Of a stretch of 45,963 nt of DNA, positions 19,303 through 28,585 are shown one piece after another. Each line of letters begins with the position of its first letter. Positions within the stretch are counted from its first letter, which is position 1. The stretch lies in NCBI GenBank assembly GCA_022969175.1, contig JALJPB010000031.1, positions 1 to 45,963 on the forward strand, in the 5' to 3' direction. Origin of the DNA: Colwellia sp. Lineage in GTDB: Bacteria > Pseudomonadota > Gammaproteobacteria > Enterobacterales > Alteromonadaceae. Both the position numbers and the translations under genes were made by a program. The notes under the pieces were generated by a model that ran no database searches, was not told the origin of the DNA, and saw nothing but the letters and a program-made list of their open reading frames with translations.

Positions 19303-22300
19303 TTACTTAGCCCTTGCCTGATAACTTGCGGAGCGCCATAAGTAATAAAGTGCGGGTAAAACTAATAAGGTTAATATCACTGCACTGCCCATTCCGCCGA
19401 CCATAGGAGCAGCAATTCGACTCATCACTTCTGAGCCAGTACCTGTGCCATACAAAATAGGTAACAAACCAATAATAATTGTCGCTGCCGTCATCATTAC
19501 TGGACGCACTCGCATGCCCGCACCTTGTAAAACGGCTTGTAAAACATCATCTTTGGTGGTGACAATGCCTTTTTCCTGATGGTGCTTTAATAGCTCATTA
19601 TAGGATTGGTTAAGATAAACCAACATAATAACGCCAATTTCAACAGCAACACCCGCTAGGGCGATAAAGCCGACACCAACCGCCACAGAAAAATTAAAGC
19701 CTTCAAGGTACATTAACCAAATACTGCCAACCATCGCCAGCGGTACAGTGCCCATGATCATCATCACTTCGATAACGTTCCTGAAATTGATATAAAGCAA
19801 AATAATAATGATTGCTAAGGTAAGTGGCACTACGTAAGTCAACTTTTCTTTGGCGCGTTCCATATATTCATACTGTCCAGCCCAAGTAATTGAATAACCA
19901 GCAGGTAAGTCTAATTGTTCACGCACAATCACTTGCGCATCTTCAACATAACTACCAACATCAACCCCTTCAATATCAATAAACGCCCAGCCAATTAACC
20001 GAGCATTTTCACTTTTAATACCTGGCGGTCCATCTTCGATTATAATATTGGCAACATCACCTAACGAAATTCGTTGACCATTAGGTGTTACTATCGGTAA
20101 TAACGATAACTGCTCTGGCGAATCACGATAATCTTGTGGATACCTAAGATTCACCGGATAGCGCTCTAGCCCCTCTACTGTTTGAGTAACATTCATACCA
20201 CCAATGGCTGTCGCTACCACTTGTTGAATTTCATTGATATTTAAGCCGTAACGCGCTGCTTTTTCACGCTGAATATCGACTTTAATATAGCGACCACCGG
20301 CAACACGCTCCGAATACACTGACGCTGTGCCTTCAACATCTTTTAAGATAAGTTCTAATTGCTGACCAATTTGTTGGATAACTTCTAATTTTGGCCCCGA
20401 TATTTTAATGCCTACAGGAGTTTTAATACCCGTAGCTAACATGTCTATTCGGGTTTTAATCGGCATTACCCAAGCATTGGTTATTCCGGGTAGTTTAACT
20501 AAGCTATCAAGCTCTTTTTTCAAACTCTCCATGGTGACACCTTCTCGCCACTGGTCACGAGGTTTAAATTGAATAAATGTTTCAATCATAGTAATTGGCG
20601 CTGGATCGGTCGCTGTTTCAGCGCGGCCAATTTTACCAAAAACAGTTTTCACTTCAGGCACGGTATAAATTAATTTATCCGTTTGTTGTAATAACTGCCT
20701 TGCTTTGCCAATAGATATACCGGGATATGTGGTCGGCATATACATCAAATCACCCTCATCAAGCGGTGGAATAAACTCGCTGCCAATCTTATCTAACGGC
20801 CAGATACCGACCGCAAGAAACATTAACGCCGCAACTATCGTGCTTTTGGGGAAATTTAATACCACTTTAAGTGCTGGCATATAAACCATGGTTAGCAGGC
20901 GGTTTATTGGATTTTTTTGTTCAGGTAATACTTTTCCGCGAATAAAATAGCCCATTAATACCGGAACTAAAGTTATCGCTAGTATTGCTGAGGCTGCCAT
21001 GGCATACGTTTTAGTAAAAGCTAATGGCGAAAACATACGCCCTTCTTGCGCTTCAAGAGTAAATACCGGTACAAAACTAACGGTGATGATTAATAAGCTA
21101 AAAAACAATGCCGGCCCGACTTCCGTCGCCGAATCGATGACAATTTTCCATCGATTTTTATCGGTAAGTGTTTTGCCTTGAGCAGTCAGGCGCTCCATGT
21201 GTTTATGCATATTTTCAATCATGACGATGGCGCCATCAGTCATAGCTCCAATAGCGATGGCAATACCGCCTAAAGACATAATATTGGCGTTAAGTCCTTG
21301 CCAATGCATTATGGTAAAAGCAACTAAAATACCGACAGGTAAAGTAAAAACAGCGACTAAAGATGAGCGAACATGAAATAAGAAGACTACACAAACTAGC
21401 GCAACAACTATAAATTCCTCCATCAATTTAGTTGACAGATTATCAACCGCACGCTCAATCAAGGCTGAACGGTCATAAACCGTAACTATTTCAACGCCAT
21501 CAGGCAAACCTTGTTTTAACTGCTCTAACTTGGCTTTAACGCCATCAATCACTTGTTGAGCATTTTCACCAAAGCGCATAACAATAATGCCGCCAACTGT
21601 TTCACCTTCACCATTAAGTTCGGCAATACCACGACGCATTTGAGGGCCAGTGCCAATATCAGCGACATCTTTTAATAACAGCGGTGTGCCATTTTCATTG
21701 ACACCAAGAGGAATATTTTCTAAATCACTAACGCTTTTGATGTAACCCGTCGCCCTGACCATATATTCAGCTTCAGCCATTTCAACTACAGAAGCGCCAA
21801 TTTCTTGGTTACCTTGTTTTATCGCATTTTGTATTAATGACAGGGGAATACCAAAAGCCCGTAATTTATCGGGATGAACCCTAACTTGATATTGTTTAAC
21901 CATACCGCCAAGGGCGGCAACTTCAGAAACACCTTTAACGGTCTGCAATTCGTATTTTAAAAACCAGTCTTGTAAACTGCGTAACTGGCTTATATCGTGC
22001 TGGCCAGTTCTATCGACCAAGGCATATAAATACACCCAACCAACCCCCGTGGCATCGGGACCTAATTGTGGTTTAGCATTTTCAGGTAAGCGAGGCGCTA
22101 CTTGACTGAGATATTCTAATACCCGTGAACGTGCCCAATAAAGGTCAGTATCATCACTGAAAATCACATAAACATAAGAGTCACCAAAAAATGAGAAACC
22201 ACGCACAGTTTCAGCTCCAGGCACTGATAACATAGCCGTAGTTAACGGGTAAGTTACCTGATCCTCAACTACTTGTGGGGCTTGCCCTGGATAACTCGTT

Positions 22301-22449
22301 TTGATGATCACTTGCACGTCAGATAAATCTGGCAAGGCGTCAATAGGGGTGTTTTTTATCGAATACAGACCTGCACCTACTACGATAAAGGTAGCAAGCA
22401 AAACAAAAAAGCGATTGTAAACCGACCAGCGGATTATAGCAGCTATCAT
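19303..22449 (-). CDS. cusA: CusA-like copper/silver RND efflux pump
   Basis: Inner-membrane proton-driven pump of the heavy-metal RND family that expels Cu(I)/Ag(I) through CusB and CusC. The 1048-residue protein has the expected twelve-helix, two-porter-domain layout, with VGGIIVMRFGENAQ in the first half and DEGDLMYMPTTYPGIS in the second. The methionine triad that carries copper in E. coli CusA (Met573, Met623, Met672) is matched by Met571 (YMP), Met621 (PITM) and Met670 (RIDM), all with the same offset of two. That supports monovalent copper or silver over zinc, cobalt or nickel. It starts 11 bases after cusB. Confidence 0.95.
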   Translation of the reverse strand: MIAAIIRWSVYNRFFVLLATFIVVGAGLYSIKNTPIDALPDLSDVQVIIKTSYPGQAPQVVEDQVTYPLTTAMLSVPGAETVRGFSFFGDSYVYVIFSDDTDLYWARSRVLEYLSQVAPRLPENAKPQLGPDATGVGWVYLYALVDRTGQHDISQLRSLQDWFLKYELQTVKGVSEVAALGGMVKQYQVRVHPDKLRAFGIPLSLIQNAIKQGNQEIGASVVEMAEAEYMVRATGYIKSVSDLENIPLGVNENGTPLLLKDVADIGTGPQMRRGIAELNGEGETVGGIIVMRFGENAQQVIDGVKAKLEQLKQGLPDGVEIVTVYDRSALIERAVDNLSTKLMEEFIVVALVCVVFLFHVRSSLVAVFTLPVGILVAFTIMHWQGLNANIMSLGGIAIAIGAMTDGAIVMIENMHKHMERLTAQGKTLTDKNRWKIVIDSATEVGPALFFSLLIITVSFVPVFTLEAQEGRMFSPLAFTKTYAMAASAILAITLVPVLMGYFIRGKVLPEQKNPINRLLTMVYMPALKVVLNFPKSTIVAALMFLAVGIWPLDKIGSEFIPPLDEGDLMYMPTTYPGISIGKARQLLQQTDKLIYTVPEVKTVFGKIGRAETATDPAPITMIETFIQFKPRDQWREGVTMESLKKELDSLVKLPGITNAWVMPIKTRIDMLATGIKTPVGIKISGPKLEVIQQIGQQLELILKDVEGTASVYSERVAGGRYIKVDIQREKAARYGLNINEIQQVVATAIGGMNVTQTVEGLERYPVNLRYPQDYRDSPEQLSLLPIVTPNGQRISLGDVANIIIEDGPPGIKSENARLIGWAFIDIEGVDVGSYVEDAQVIVREQLDLPAGYSITWAGQYEYMERAKEKLTYVVPLTLAIIIILLYINFRNVIEVMMIMGTVPLAMVGSIWLMYLEGFNFSVAVGVGFIALAGVAVEIGVIMLVYLNQSYNELLKHHQEKGIVTTKDDVLQAVLQGAGMRVRPVMMTAATIIIGLLPILYGTGTGSEVMSRIAAPMVGGMGSAVILTLLVLPALYYLWRSASYQARAK

Positions 22450-22460
22450 AACTCTATCTC

Positions 22461-24050
22461 CTAGTGGCTATTGTTGCGGTTATTGTCTTGGCTTTTATTA
22501 ACTGATGGTTCAGTTAATGATGTCGTAAGTTTAATTTTGGTAATAATGAAGTTTCCATCACGTATTTCAAAAGTAAAGTCAACTTCATTACCTTGGGTCA
22601 ATCCGGCTAATTCATCAGCGCTAAGGTTTTCATCAAAAAGGAAATCTAACGTTGCTGCTGGTCTTTGCCATTTTTCTATCGGTCCTCGACTTATATTAAC
22701 CATGCCATGATTAAGCATGATTGAATTTATCGTACCGCTAACCGCTGCTGAGCTCACTTCTATCTCGTTAGCCATTTTACTCATATCAGCCATTTCCATA
22801 CCTGCTGACATTTCAGCGGTGTCATCAAACGACATACGTTTAAAGTCAGATGATTTACTCGACTCAGAGTCTAATAAAAACTGTGCTGAGCTCACTACTT
22901 CTTCACCTTGAGATAAACCAGATAAAATTTGCACATACTCATTATCAAAATTGCCAACTGTGACGGCAATGGACTTGAAGTAACCACCACCTAGCGCCAG
23001 TACAACACGGTCTTGTGTACCTGTACGTATTAAGGCTTCTTTAGGGATGAGTAAACTATTTTCTTCGCTATCAGCATGAATTACCACCTGAGCAAACATA
23101 TTAGGCTTGAACTCCCCTAATTCATTTTTAAATTTCAACCTAACTTTTACCGTCCGAGTTTTAGCGTCTAAAGTGGGATAAACATAATCAACCTGACCCT
23201 GCCAAGTTTTACCTGGTAGGTAATCTAGCGTCATGGTGACAGCGGTGCCATTTTTTACTAATGCCGCTTGGCGCTCAAATACTTCCGCCTCAACCCAAAC
23301 TTCAGATAAATCGCCAATGGATAACAACATAGTGCCGGGTTTAACAAAAAAACCTTCTCGGATGTAAAGATTTTCAAGCACTCCATTTTGTGGGGCATAA
23401 AAAGTAATGTTTTGTTTTACCTTGCGCGTTTTTTTCAATGCATTAATGGCTGCTTTCGGCAATTGTAAGGCCACTAATCTATTTGTTGCCGCTTGTATCA
23501 ATCTCTGATTGTTACGATCTAGTGCAAGCAATAACTCTTCTTGTGCATTGACCAATTCAGGTGAATAAATATCATATATCGCTTGACCCTTTTTAACCGG
23601 ATCACCAACGGCTTTAACATAAAGTTTCTCAATCCAACCTTCTACCCTTGGGTGAAGATGAACAAGTTTATCTTCGTCATATGCGACATATCCCACGGTA
23701 TTTATTTGAGCATGCAAAGCTTGCAATTTTACTGTTGCCGTTCTTACCCCTAAATTGTTAATAACATCAGGGGAGATACGAATAGTACCTGGGCCTTCAT
23801 CAATGCCACTGCTGTTATTGTCTGGATATACCGCAACCAAATCCATACCCATGGGAGATTTACCTGGTTTATCACGGCGGTAATTAGCATCCATTGGAGC
23901 AACCCAGTAGATAGGTTTTGGCTCTGCACTTTCTTTTACTGCTACCTTGTCATTTTTGTTAGCATTAGGCGAAAACTGTGTATAAAGAGCTAAAGTAACT
24001 ACAGAGCCTATCGCCGCAGCAAAAATTAAAGACGTTATTGATTGTTTCAT
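22461..24050 (-). CDS. cusB: CusB-like periplasmic adaptor with fused CusF-like domain
   Basis: Membrane-fusion protein linking CusA and CusC (529 aa). It has an N-terminal membrane anchor (LIFAAAIGSVVTLAL) and a metal-binding-type segment (WVAPMDANYRRDKPGKSPMG, about residues 48-68). The HlyD-like hairpin, lipoyl and barrel domains follow to about residue 400. A Met-rich linker (MSAGMEMADMSKMANE) then leads into a CusF-like domain at about 435-515. Aligned without gaps to CusF-type sequences, the four copper-ligand positions (His36, Trp44, Met47, Met49 in E. coli CusF) are Arg455, Arg463, Ala466 and Leu468, so this domain looks unable to bind copper in the known way. The ATG overlaps the cusC stop. 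Confidence 0.93.
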   Translation of the reverse strand: MKQSITSLIFAAAIGSVVTLALYTQFSPNANKNDKVAVKESAEPKPIYWVAPMDANYRRDKPGKSPMGMDLVAVYPDNNSSGIDEGPGTIRISPDVINNLGVRTATVKLQALHAQINTVGYVAYDEDKLVHLHPRVEGWIEKLYVKAVGDPVKKGQAIYDIYSPELVNAQEELLLALDRNNQRLIQAATNRLVALQLPKAAINALKKTRKVKQNITFYAPQNGVLENLYIREGFFVKPGTMLLSIGDLSEVWVEAEVFERQAALVKNGTAVTMTLDYLPGKTWQGQVDYVYPTLDAKTRTVKVRLKFKNELGEFKPNMFAQVVIHADSEENSLLIPKEALIRTGTQDRVVLALGGGYFKSIAVTVGNFDNEYVQILSGLSQGEEVVSSAQFLLDSESSKSSDFKRMSFDDTAEMSAGMEMADMSKMANEIEVSSAAVSGTINSIMLNHGMVNISRGPIEKWQRPAATLDFLFDENLSADELAGLTQGNEVDFTFEIRDGNFIITKIKLTTSLTEPSVNKSQDNNRNNSH

Positions 24051-25483
24051 TTTACCGCTCCAGCATGGGTATTTGATTGGTTGAATGTGGTTGCCAAGCT
24101 ACCAACAAATAAATAGTTTAATTCGAGAATAATCTTTTGTTGTTCTACTTCAATCGTCAGTTGATCAATCTCAGCGTTCAGTACAGCAATTCTTGCCCTA
24201 ACTACTTCGGAGAAGTCGCCATCATCATTGGTATAAGCGGTTAATGAAGCTTCTGCTTGATCATGTGTTAGTGGTAAAAGTTTACTTCGATATAAGCTTT
24301 CCCTGTCATTTAATCGTAACAGCCGGCCTTTACTACTTGAATATGCACCAAGTAATTGCCTAAGCAATAATATCTTGTCGGTTTTAACGGCCTCTGTTTG
24401 TGAAATAGCAGATTTTACTTCTTGATCTTGCTTGTTTTCGGTAAAAATTGGTAAATCAAAGGTTACGCCTATAGACATAAAATCAGCTCTTGAATTACCC
24501 ATAGGATCATCATCACGGTAACCATAGCTTGCATTAACGCCCCATTCTGGTTGATATTTCTGTTCAGCTAAATTGACCCCTTTTTGAGTTGCTTGGATTT
24601 TTTTATCCATTGCCATTACTGCTGGGTGCTGAGCAAAATATCTCACAAGTTGCTCTGGTTTTTGCCACTGTTTGGCATAAACTAAATTGGCATGTGATAA
24701 ATCAATCGCCACTAATTTTTCACCTAAATTAATATTATGTAAAGCTAATATTTCATTATGATTTTCTGCTTTGTTCTGCTCTATCAGATAATTATTGAGC
24801 CATTGAAATAACTGACCTTCAAAACGATTTTTTTGTTGAGCAAGTTGATCGAGTTGATCATCCAAACGGGTTAATTCGAGTTGCGCTCGAATGATATCTT
24901 GTTGACGAGTTTTCCCCAAAGTCGACGAATAACTGGCTTGTGCAACATCAACAAGCTGCTCAAACAAAGAGCGATTTCTCTCAATGAGGGCAATACTCTG
25001 CTGAACACGGTAGGCATCGAGCCATAAACTGCCAACGGTAACCGCAACTTTTGCTTGTCGGTCTTGGCGCTGAAATGGGTATGCTTGAGATTGTAATTTT
25101 AGTTGATGATCTTTTATTTCCAAAGTATTACCACGAGGAAACATTTGAGTAATGCCTACTTTAAATTGGGTCATCGCTTCTTGTGAGAAATCAAAACCAT
25201 TGGTTGGTAAATTAGCAATACTTAGTGACATTTTAGGATCAGGTAAAGTATTAGCTGCGCGGCTTAAAGCTATCAAAGAGTTTTGTTTATGCTGATTACC
25301 CGTTAACCATGGATCATTTTGTTGTGCCTGCTTAATCGCTCGCTCGAAAGTTAATACCTCATTGGCAGAGGCTGAAGAGCTAGTGATGGTCAGCGATAAT
25401 AATGCCAAAACTATGATTGAAGAAATATAAACCAGACCTAGTTTAGGAAAATTTCGTTGTTGAATCGAAAATGAAATAAACAT
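24047..25483 (-). CDS. cusC: CusC-like outer-membrane efflux channel (TolC superfamily)
   Basis: Outer-membrane exit duct of the tripartite efflux system, 478 residues. It has a signal peptide ending near ASANE, then two OEP repeats rich in long helices, with recognisable LTFERAIKQAQQNDPWL at the start and LPDPKMSLSIANLP. The second repeat contains YQPEWGVNASYGYRDDDP and the coiled segments IDQLTIEVEQQ. No lipobox is evident, unlike E. coli CusC. A strong GGGGGA ribosome site precedes the ATG. It is first gene of the cusCBA block, and a palindromic candidate regulator site lies about 147 bases upstream. Confidence 0.92.
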   Translation of the reverse strand: MFISFSIQQRNFPKLGLVYISSIIVLALLSLTITSSSASANEVLTFERAIKQAQQNDPWLTGNQHKQNSLIALSRAANTLPDPKMSLSIANLPTNGFDFSQEAMTQFKVGITQMFPRGNTLEIKDHQLKLQSQAYPFQRQDRQAKVAVTVGSLWLDAYRVQQSIALIERNRSLFEQLVDVAQASYSSTLGKTRQQDIIRAQLELTRLDDQLDQLAQQKNRFEGQLFQWLNNYLIEQNKAENHNEILALHNINLGEKLVAIDLSHANLVYAKQWQKPEQLVRYFAQHPAVMAMDKKIQATQKGVNLAEQKYQPEWGVNASYGYRDDDPMGNSRADFMSIGVTFDLPIFTENKQDQEVKSAISQTEAVKTDKILLLRQLLGAYSSSKGRLLRLNDRESLYRSKLLPLTHDQAEASLTAYTNDDGDFSEVVRARIAVLNAEIDQLTIEVEQQKIILELNYLFVGSLATTFNQSNTHAGAVK

Positions 25484-25629
25484 TTTTCCCCCTACGGGAA
25501 TTAAAAAGAATGTATTGGTGTTCTGCTATTACAACTTAATACCACGAATCTTATTGCATTGTGGTTATTCTTATTAAACTTTATCACAAGTTTTAAAAAG
25601 AGTTCTAAGGAAAGCTAAGGTGAATTTTT

Positions 25630-25643
25630 GGACAGATTTGTCC
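25630..25643. promoter_or_regulatory. CusR/CopR-like inverted repeat upstream of cusC
   Basis: GGACAGATTTGTCC matches the core of the E. coli CusR box (GACAA-NN-TTGTC) at nine of ten fixed positions. It sits between the CopL-like gene and cusC, upstream of cusC. No sensor-regulator pair of CusRS type is in the window. The box definition is from memory of E. coli. Confidence 0.45.
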
Positions 25644-25651
25644 TATGTTTA

Positions 25652-26011
25652 CTAAAGTATAGGAGGACGATAAAGTGAGGTTAATATCTTATTTAACAAT
25701 AAGTTAGTATATTGTTCAATTTTTTGAGAGGAAATATTTAAATGTTCAACAAAAAACAAACTAGTTAGTGTTGCTGAAACAGATAAACCAATTGGACAAT
25801 TGCAGTCTTGCTGACAACAATCGAGCACAGCTGTATTTTCACTAGCCATGGCAGTAGATTCCATAGTGTGGTTCATCATCATTTGCTGTGACATATCCAT
25901 AGCTTTCATATCGTGACAAGGCACAGCCGTTGACGCTACTGTTTGACCAACAAAGGCCAACAATACCAATACAACCACTATTAATTTCTGTCTTATCAAG
26001 TTAATACTCAC
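25652..26011 (-). CDS. Small exported Cys/Met/His-rich protein (CopL-like)
   Basis: A 119-residue protein with a signal peptide (LIVVVLVLLAFVGQTVAS) and a mature part rich in metal-ligand residues: CHDMKAMDMSQQMMMNHTM followed by DCCQQDCNC, then a moderately hydrophobic stretch and a basic tail. Such proteins upstream of copper resistance operons are annotated CopL-like or DUF2946-like; in Xanthomonas CopL is needed for copper induction of copAB. The frame opens with GTG and has a weak ribosome site; a TTG four codons later is an alternative. It lies upstream of cusC on the same strand with a 168-base gap, and may be the first gene of the copper locus or separately read. Confidence 0.72.
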   Translation of the reverse strand: MSINLIRQKLIVVVLVLLAFVGQTVASTAVPCHDMKAMDMSQQMMMNHTMESTAMASENTAVLDCCQQDCNCPIGLSVSATLTSLFFVEHLNISSQKIEQYTNLLLNKILTSLYRPPIL

Positions 26012-26196
26012 AGATATTTAGCCCACAGGTAACAAATGAATCACTTTAACTAGACCATGGTAAAAGAAAATAAATTTCAAATCTATCTTTAAAGTAATAA
26101 ATAAAATAATAAATTACAAATTACATCAATCAAGACTTTGTTCTTTTGTCATTTTTTTACTATAAATTGAGTAACAAACATTTTTGGGAACCACTC

Positions 26197-27726
26197 ATGT
26201 CCTTATCATTATTCAACGATGTAGACCCTCCAGAATTACCGCCTTGGAAAGTGCTCATTGTAGATGATGAAGAAGATATTCATGTGATCACTAAAATGGC
26301 ACTAAAACGTTTTGAGTTAGATGATAAAAAACTTACCTTTTTACACGCATACTCCGCCCAAGAAGGTAAGGATGTTTTGCAGCAAGAGTCTGATATTGCA
26401 CTTGTTTTTCTTGATGTGGTTATGGAAACCGATGATGCAGGATTAGAACTTGCTCGTTGGATGCGACAAGTGCTAAAAAATAAATTCTCTCGTATTGTAC
26501 TTAGAACAGGGCAACCTGGACAAGCACCAGAGGAGCGAGTTATCGTTGAATATGATATAAATGATTATAAAGAAAAAACAGAGTTAAACCGCACTAAGTT
26601 ATTCACTACCGTTTTTGCTGCTTTGCGTGCTTATCGCGATATTATAAAAGTTGAGGAAGCACGAAAATATCAAGAAATATACAGGAACGGGTTAGAACGC
26701 GTAATTGAAGCCACCAGTAATGTTTTAGAAAAACGTACTTTAAAACAATTCTTTACCGGCCTATTACAACAGGTAATGTCATTATTGCAAATTGATCAAA
26801 CCACGATGTTAATAAAAGTTAAAGCGCTTGGCGCTGTATATTCTGAAAATGATTATGAAGTTATCGCGCAAATAAACAATGAAGATGCAACGCATGGAAT
26901 TGATGATGAACTAATACAGCTTTTTAATAAAGCCAGAGCTGAAAAAAGATCTATTTTTGAAAACGGTACTTTAATTGGTTACTTTCCCAGTCAAACAGAT
27001 AGTGTCAGTTTGCTTTATCTTAAAGGCATTGACACCATCAATGCCATGGATACTAAACTACTAGAAGTATTTACCGGTAATGTCAGCTTAGCTTTTGATA
27101 ACCTCCTACTTAATAAAGAAATTATTGATACTCAAGAAGAACTGATATTTCGATTAGGTGATGTGGTGGAGTCACGTTCCAATGAAGCCGGTAATCATGT
27201 ACGCCGTATGGCTGAGGTCTGTTATATATTAGCAATTGCGATAGATATGGATATAGACGAAGCAACACTGCTAAGACAAGCCTCCCCTATGCATGATATT
27301 GGAAAAATCGCGACCCCTGACTCGGTATTACTAAAGCCAGGTAAATTACTCGATGATGAAATGGAAATTATGAAGCAGCACCCTGAAATAGGTTTCAGTA
27401 TTCTAAAGGGTTCAAAACGCCCTATTTTAAAAGCTGCAGCAATTATTGCCCAACAACACCACGAAAAATACGATGGCAGTGGTTACCCAAGTGGTTTAGC
27501 TGGCAATAGTATTCATATTTTTGCAAGAATAGCGGCAGTTGCTGATGTATTTGATGCTTTAACACACAAACGCTGCTATAAAAAAGCTTGGCCGTTAGCT
27601 GAGGTGCTCACATTTTTAAAAGAAGCCTCTGGCTCTCATCTAGACCCTGTAGTGGTTAAAGCTTTGTTAGACAATATTGATAGTGCGATTGATATAAACA
27701 AGAAATATCAAGATAATATCGCTTGA
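26197..27726 (+). CDS. Response regulator with DUF3369 and HD-GYP domains
   Basis: Cytoplasmic regulator, predicted cyclic-di-GMP phosphodiesterase. Taking the ATG at 26197 (GGGA site before it) rather than the TTG 17 codons earlier gives 509 residues. The receiver domain spans about 15-145 with the acidic pair in VDDEED and phospho-acceptor Asp73 (VFLDVV). The DUF3369 region covers about 165-310 (YRNGLERVIEATSNVLEKRT). The HD-GYP domain from about 325 has HDIGK (His366-Asp367), HHEKYDGSGYPSGL (from His421) and RIAAVADVFDAL. These catalytic motifs look complete. It is divergent from the copper locus. The nearby double-GAF kinase at 28586-30559 is a plausible partner. Confidence 0.92.
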   Translation: MSLSLFNDVDPPELPPWKVLIVDDEEDIHVITKMALKRFELDDKKLTFLHAYSAQEGKDVLQQESDIALVFLDVVMETDDAGLELARWMRQVLKNKFSRIVLRTGQPGQAPEERVIVEYDINDYKEKTELNRTKLFTTVFAALRAYRDIIKVEEARKYQEIYRNGLERVIEATSNVLEKRTLKQFFTGLLQQVMSLLQIDQTTMLIKVKALGAVYSENDYEVIAQINNEDATHGIDDELIQLFNKARAEKRSIFENGTLIGYFPSQTDSVSLLYLKGIDTINAMDTKLLEVFTGNVSLAFDNLLLNKEIIDTQEELIFRLGDVVESRSNEAGNHVRRMAEVCYILAIAIDMDIDEATLLRQASPMHDIGKIATPDSVLLKPGKLLDDEMEIMKQHPEIGFSILKGSKRPILKAAAIIAQQHHEKYDGSGYPSGLAGNSIHIFARIAAVADVFDALTHKRCYKKAWPLAEVLTFLKEASGSHLDPVVVKALLDNIDSAIDINKKYQDNIA

Positions 27727-27877
27727 TTGAATAAATAAATAAATAAAATATTCATTCTTTATAACTACTTTTATTGTCAACTTTTTTAACAACTAGTTTC
27801 AAAAATGTAGCAACGTTATAAAAGCCAAAGAAACAACCACTGTAATATAGTCAATCAATGGCCTTATATTTAGGCCT

Positions 27878-27897
27878 ATCAAACGATTTGATTTTTT
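27878..27897 (+). terminator. Possible AT-rich terminator of the HD-GYP gene
   Basis: ATCAAA-CGA-TTTGAT followed by five Ts, next to a short GGCCT/AGGCC stem just upstream. The stem is weak, so the call is tentative. Confidence 0.4.
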
Positions 27898-27900
27898 CAG

Positions 27901-28464
27901 TTAATTTAAATTTTCATCTTGCCAGAATTTTGTTCCTTTAACTGTCGCCTGAAGTGCTAAACCACTTTTAGTAAAAGTATACACAGTGACATCACCATAA
28001 TAAGCCTCTCCTTCAATGGATGCTCCTTTATCACTTGCTTTGGCAGAAGCATCTGCATTGCCACCAAAAGTCCAGCCGCTATTAATAAAGTGAGTCATTG
28101 CATCTACCGTATGAAAAACCATAACAATACGATAATCTTTCACGCCAAGACCTAAACCAATTCCACCTTCAACCATATTCATATAGGTATATTTACTGGT
28201 GCGCATATCTTTCACGACACCATAACCCGTTCCCGCAGCCATAAATATTAAATTAATATTAGCGTTAGAAAAAACGGCATAACCAGGTGCCGAATTGATT
28301 TGGCTACGAGTATCAGGTTTTTCAGCAAAAAGTTGGGTTAATGCTGAGTCTTTCATTTTAATAATTTCTTGCTGCTTTTCTGTTTTAGTACCACTTCCCA
28401 TCGAGGCACATGCCGTTAAGGTAAAAATAACAGCCAGACAAAGTGACTTTCTGAACGATAACAT
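27901..28464 (-). CDS. YSC84/SYLF-type lipoprotein
   Basis: A 187-residue predicted lipoprotein. The signal peptide ends in the lipobox LTAC (about residues 17-20), and the mature part carries the YSC84 (SYLF) fold: INSAPGYAVFSNANINLIFM, GTGYGVVKDMRTSKYTYMN and GIGLGLGVKDYRIVMVFH, then a C-terminal beta-rich part. SYLF domains bind phosphoinositides in eukaryotes; the bacterial role is unknown. It faces the HD-GYP gene tail to tail and lies downstream of the histidine kinase on the same strand with a 121-base gap. It may be co-transcribed with the kinase or have its own promoter. Confidence 0.88.
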   Translation of the reverse strand: MLSFRKSLCLAVIFTLTACASMGSGTKTEKQQEIIKMKDSALTQLFAEKPDTRSQINSAPGYAVFSNANINLIFMAAGTGYGVVKDMRTSKYTYMNMVEGGIGLGLGVKDYRIVMVFHTVDAMTHFINSGWTFGGNADASAKASDKGASIEGEAYYGDVTVYTFTKSGLALQATVKGTKFWQDENLN

Positions 28465-28585
28465 AGAATTATTCCTGAATAGTTAGGCATTACAGTCTAA
28501 GTAATTATTTCCTTTAATCCTAGACAAAAATCATACTAAATAAGCTAAAATCGGGATAGGCAGCACGTATCAACAATTCACTTTA

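Noticed and set aside
26146..26196. Upstream extension of the HD-GYP regulator to a TTG
   Set aside because: The ATG at 26197 has a ribosome site and gives a normal receiver N-terminus; the extension is low-complexity and unsupported.
27727..27752. AAAT microsatellite after the HD-GYP gene
   Set aside because: Only about four imperfect units in AT-rich DNA; no sign of phase-variable position relative to a promoter or coding region.
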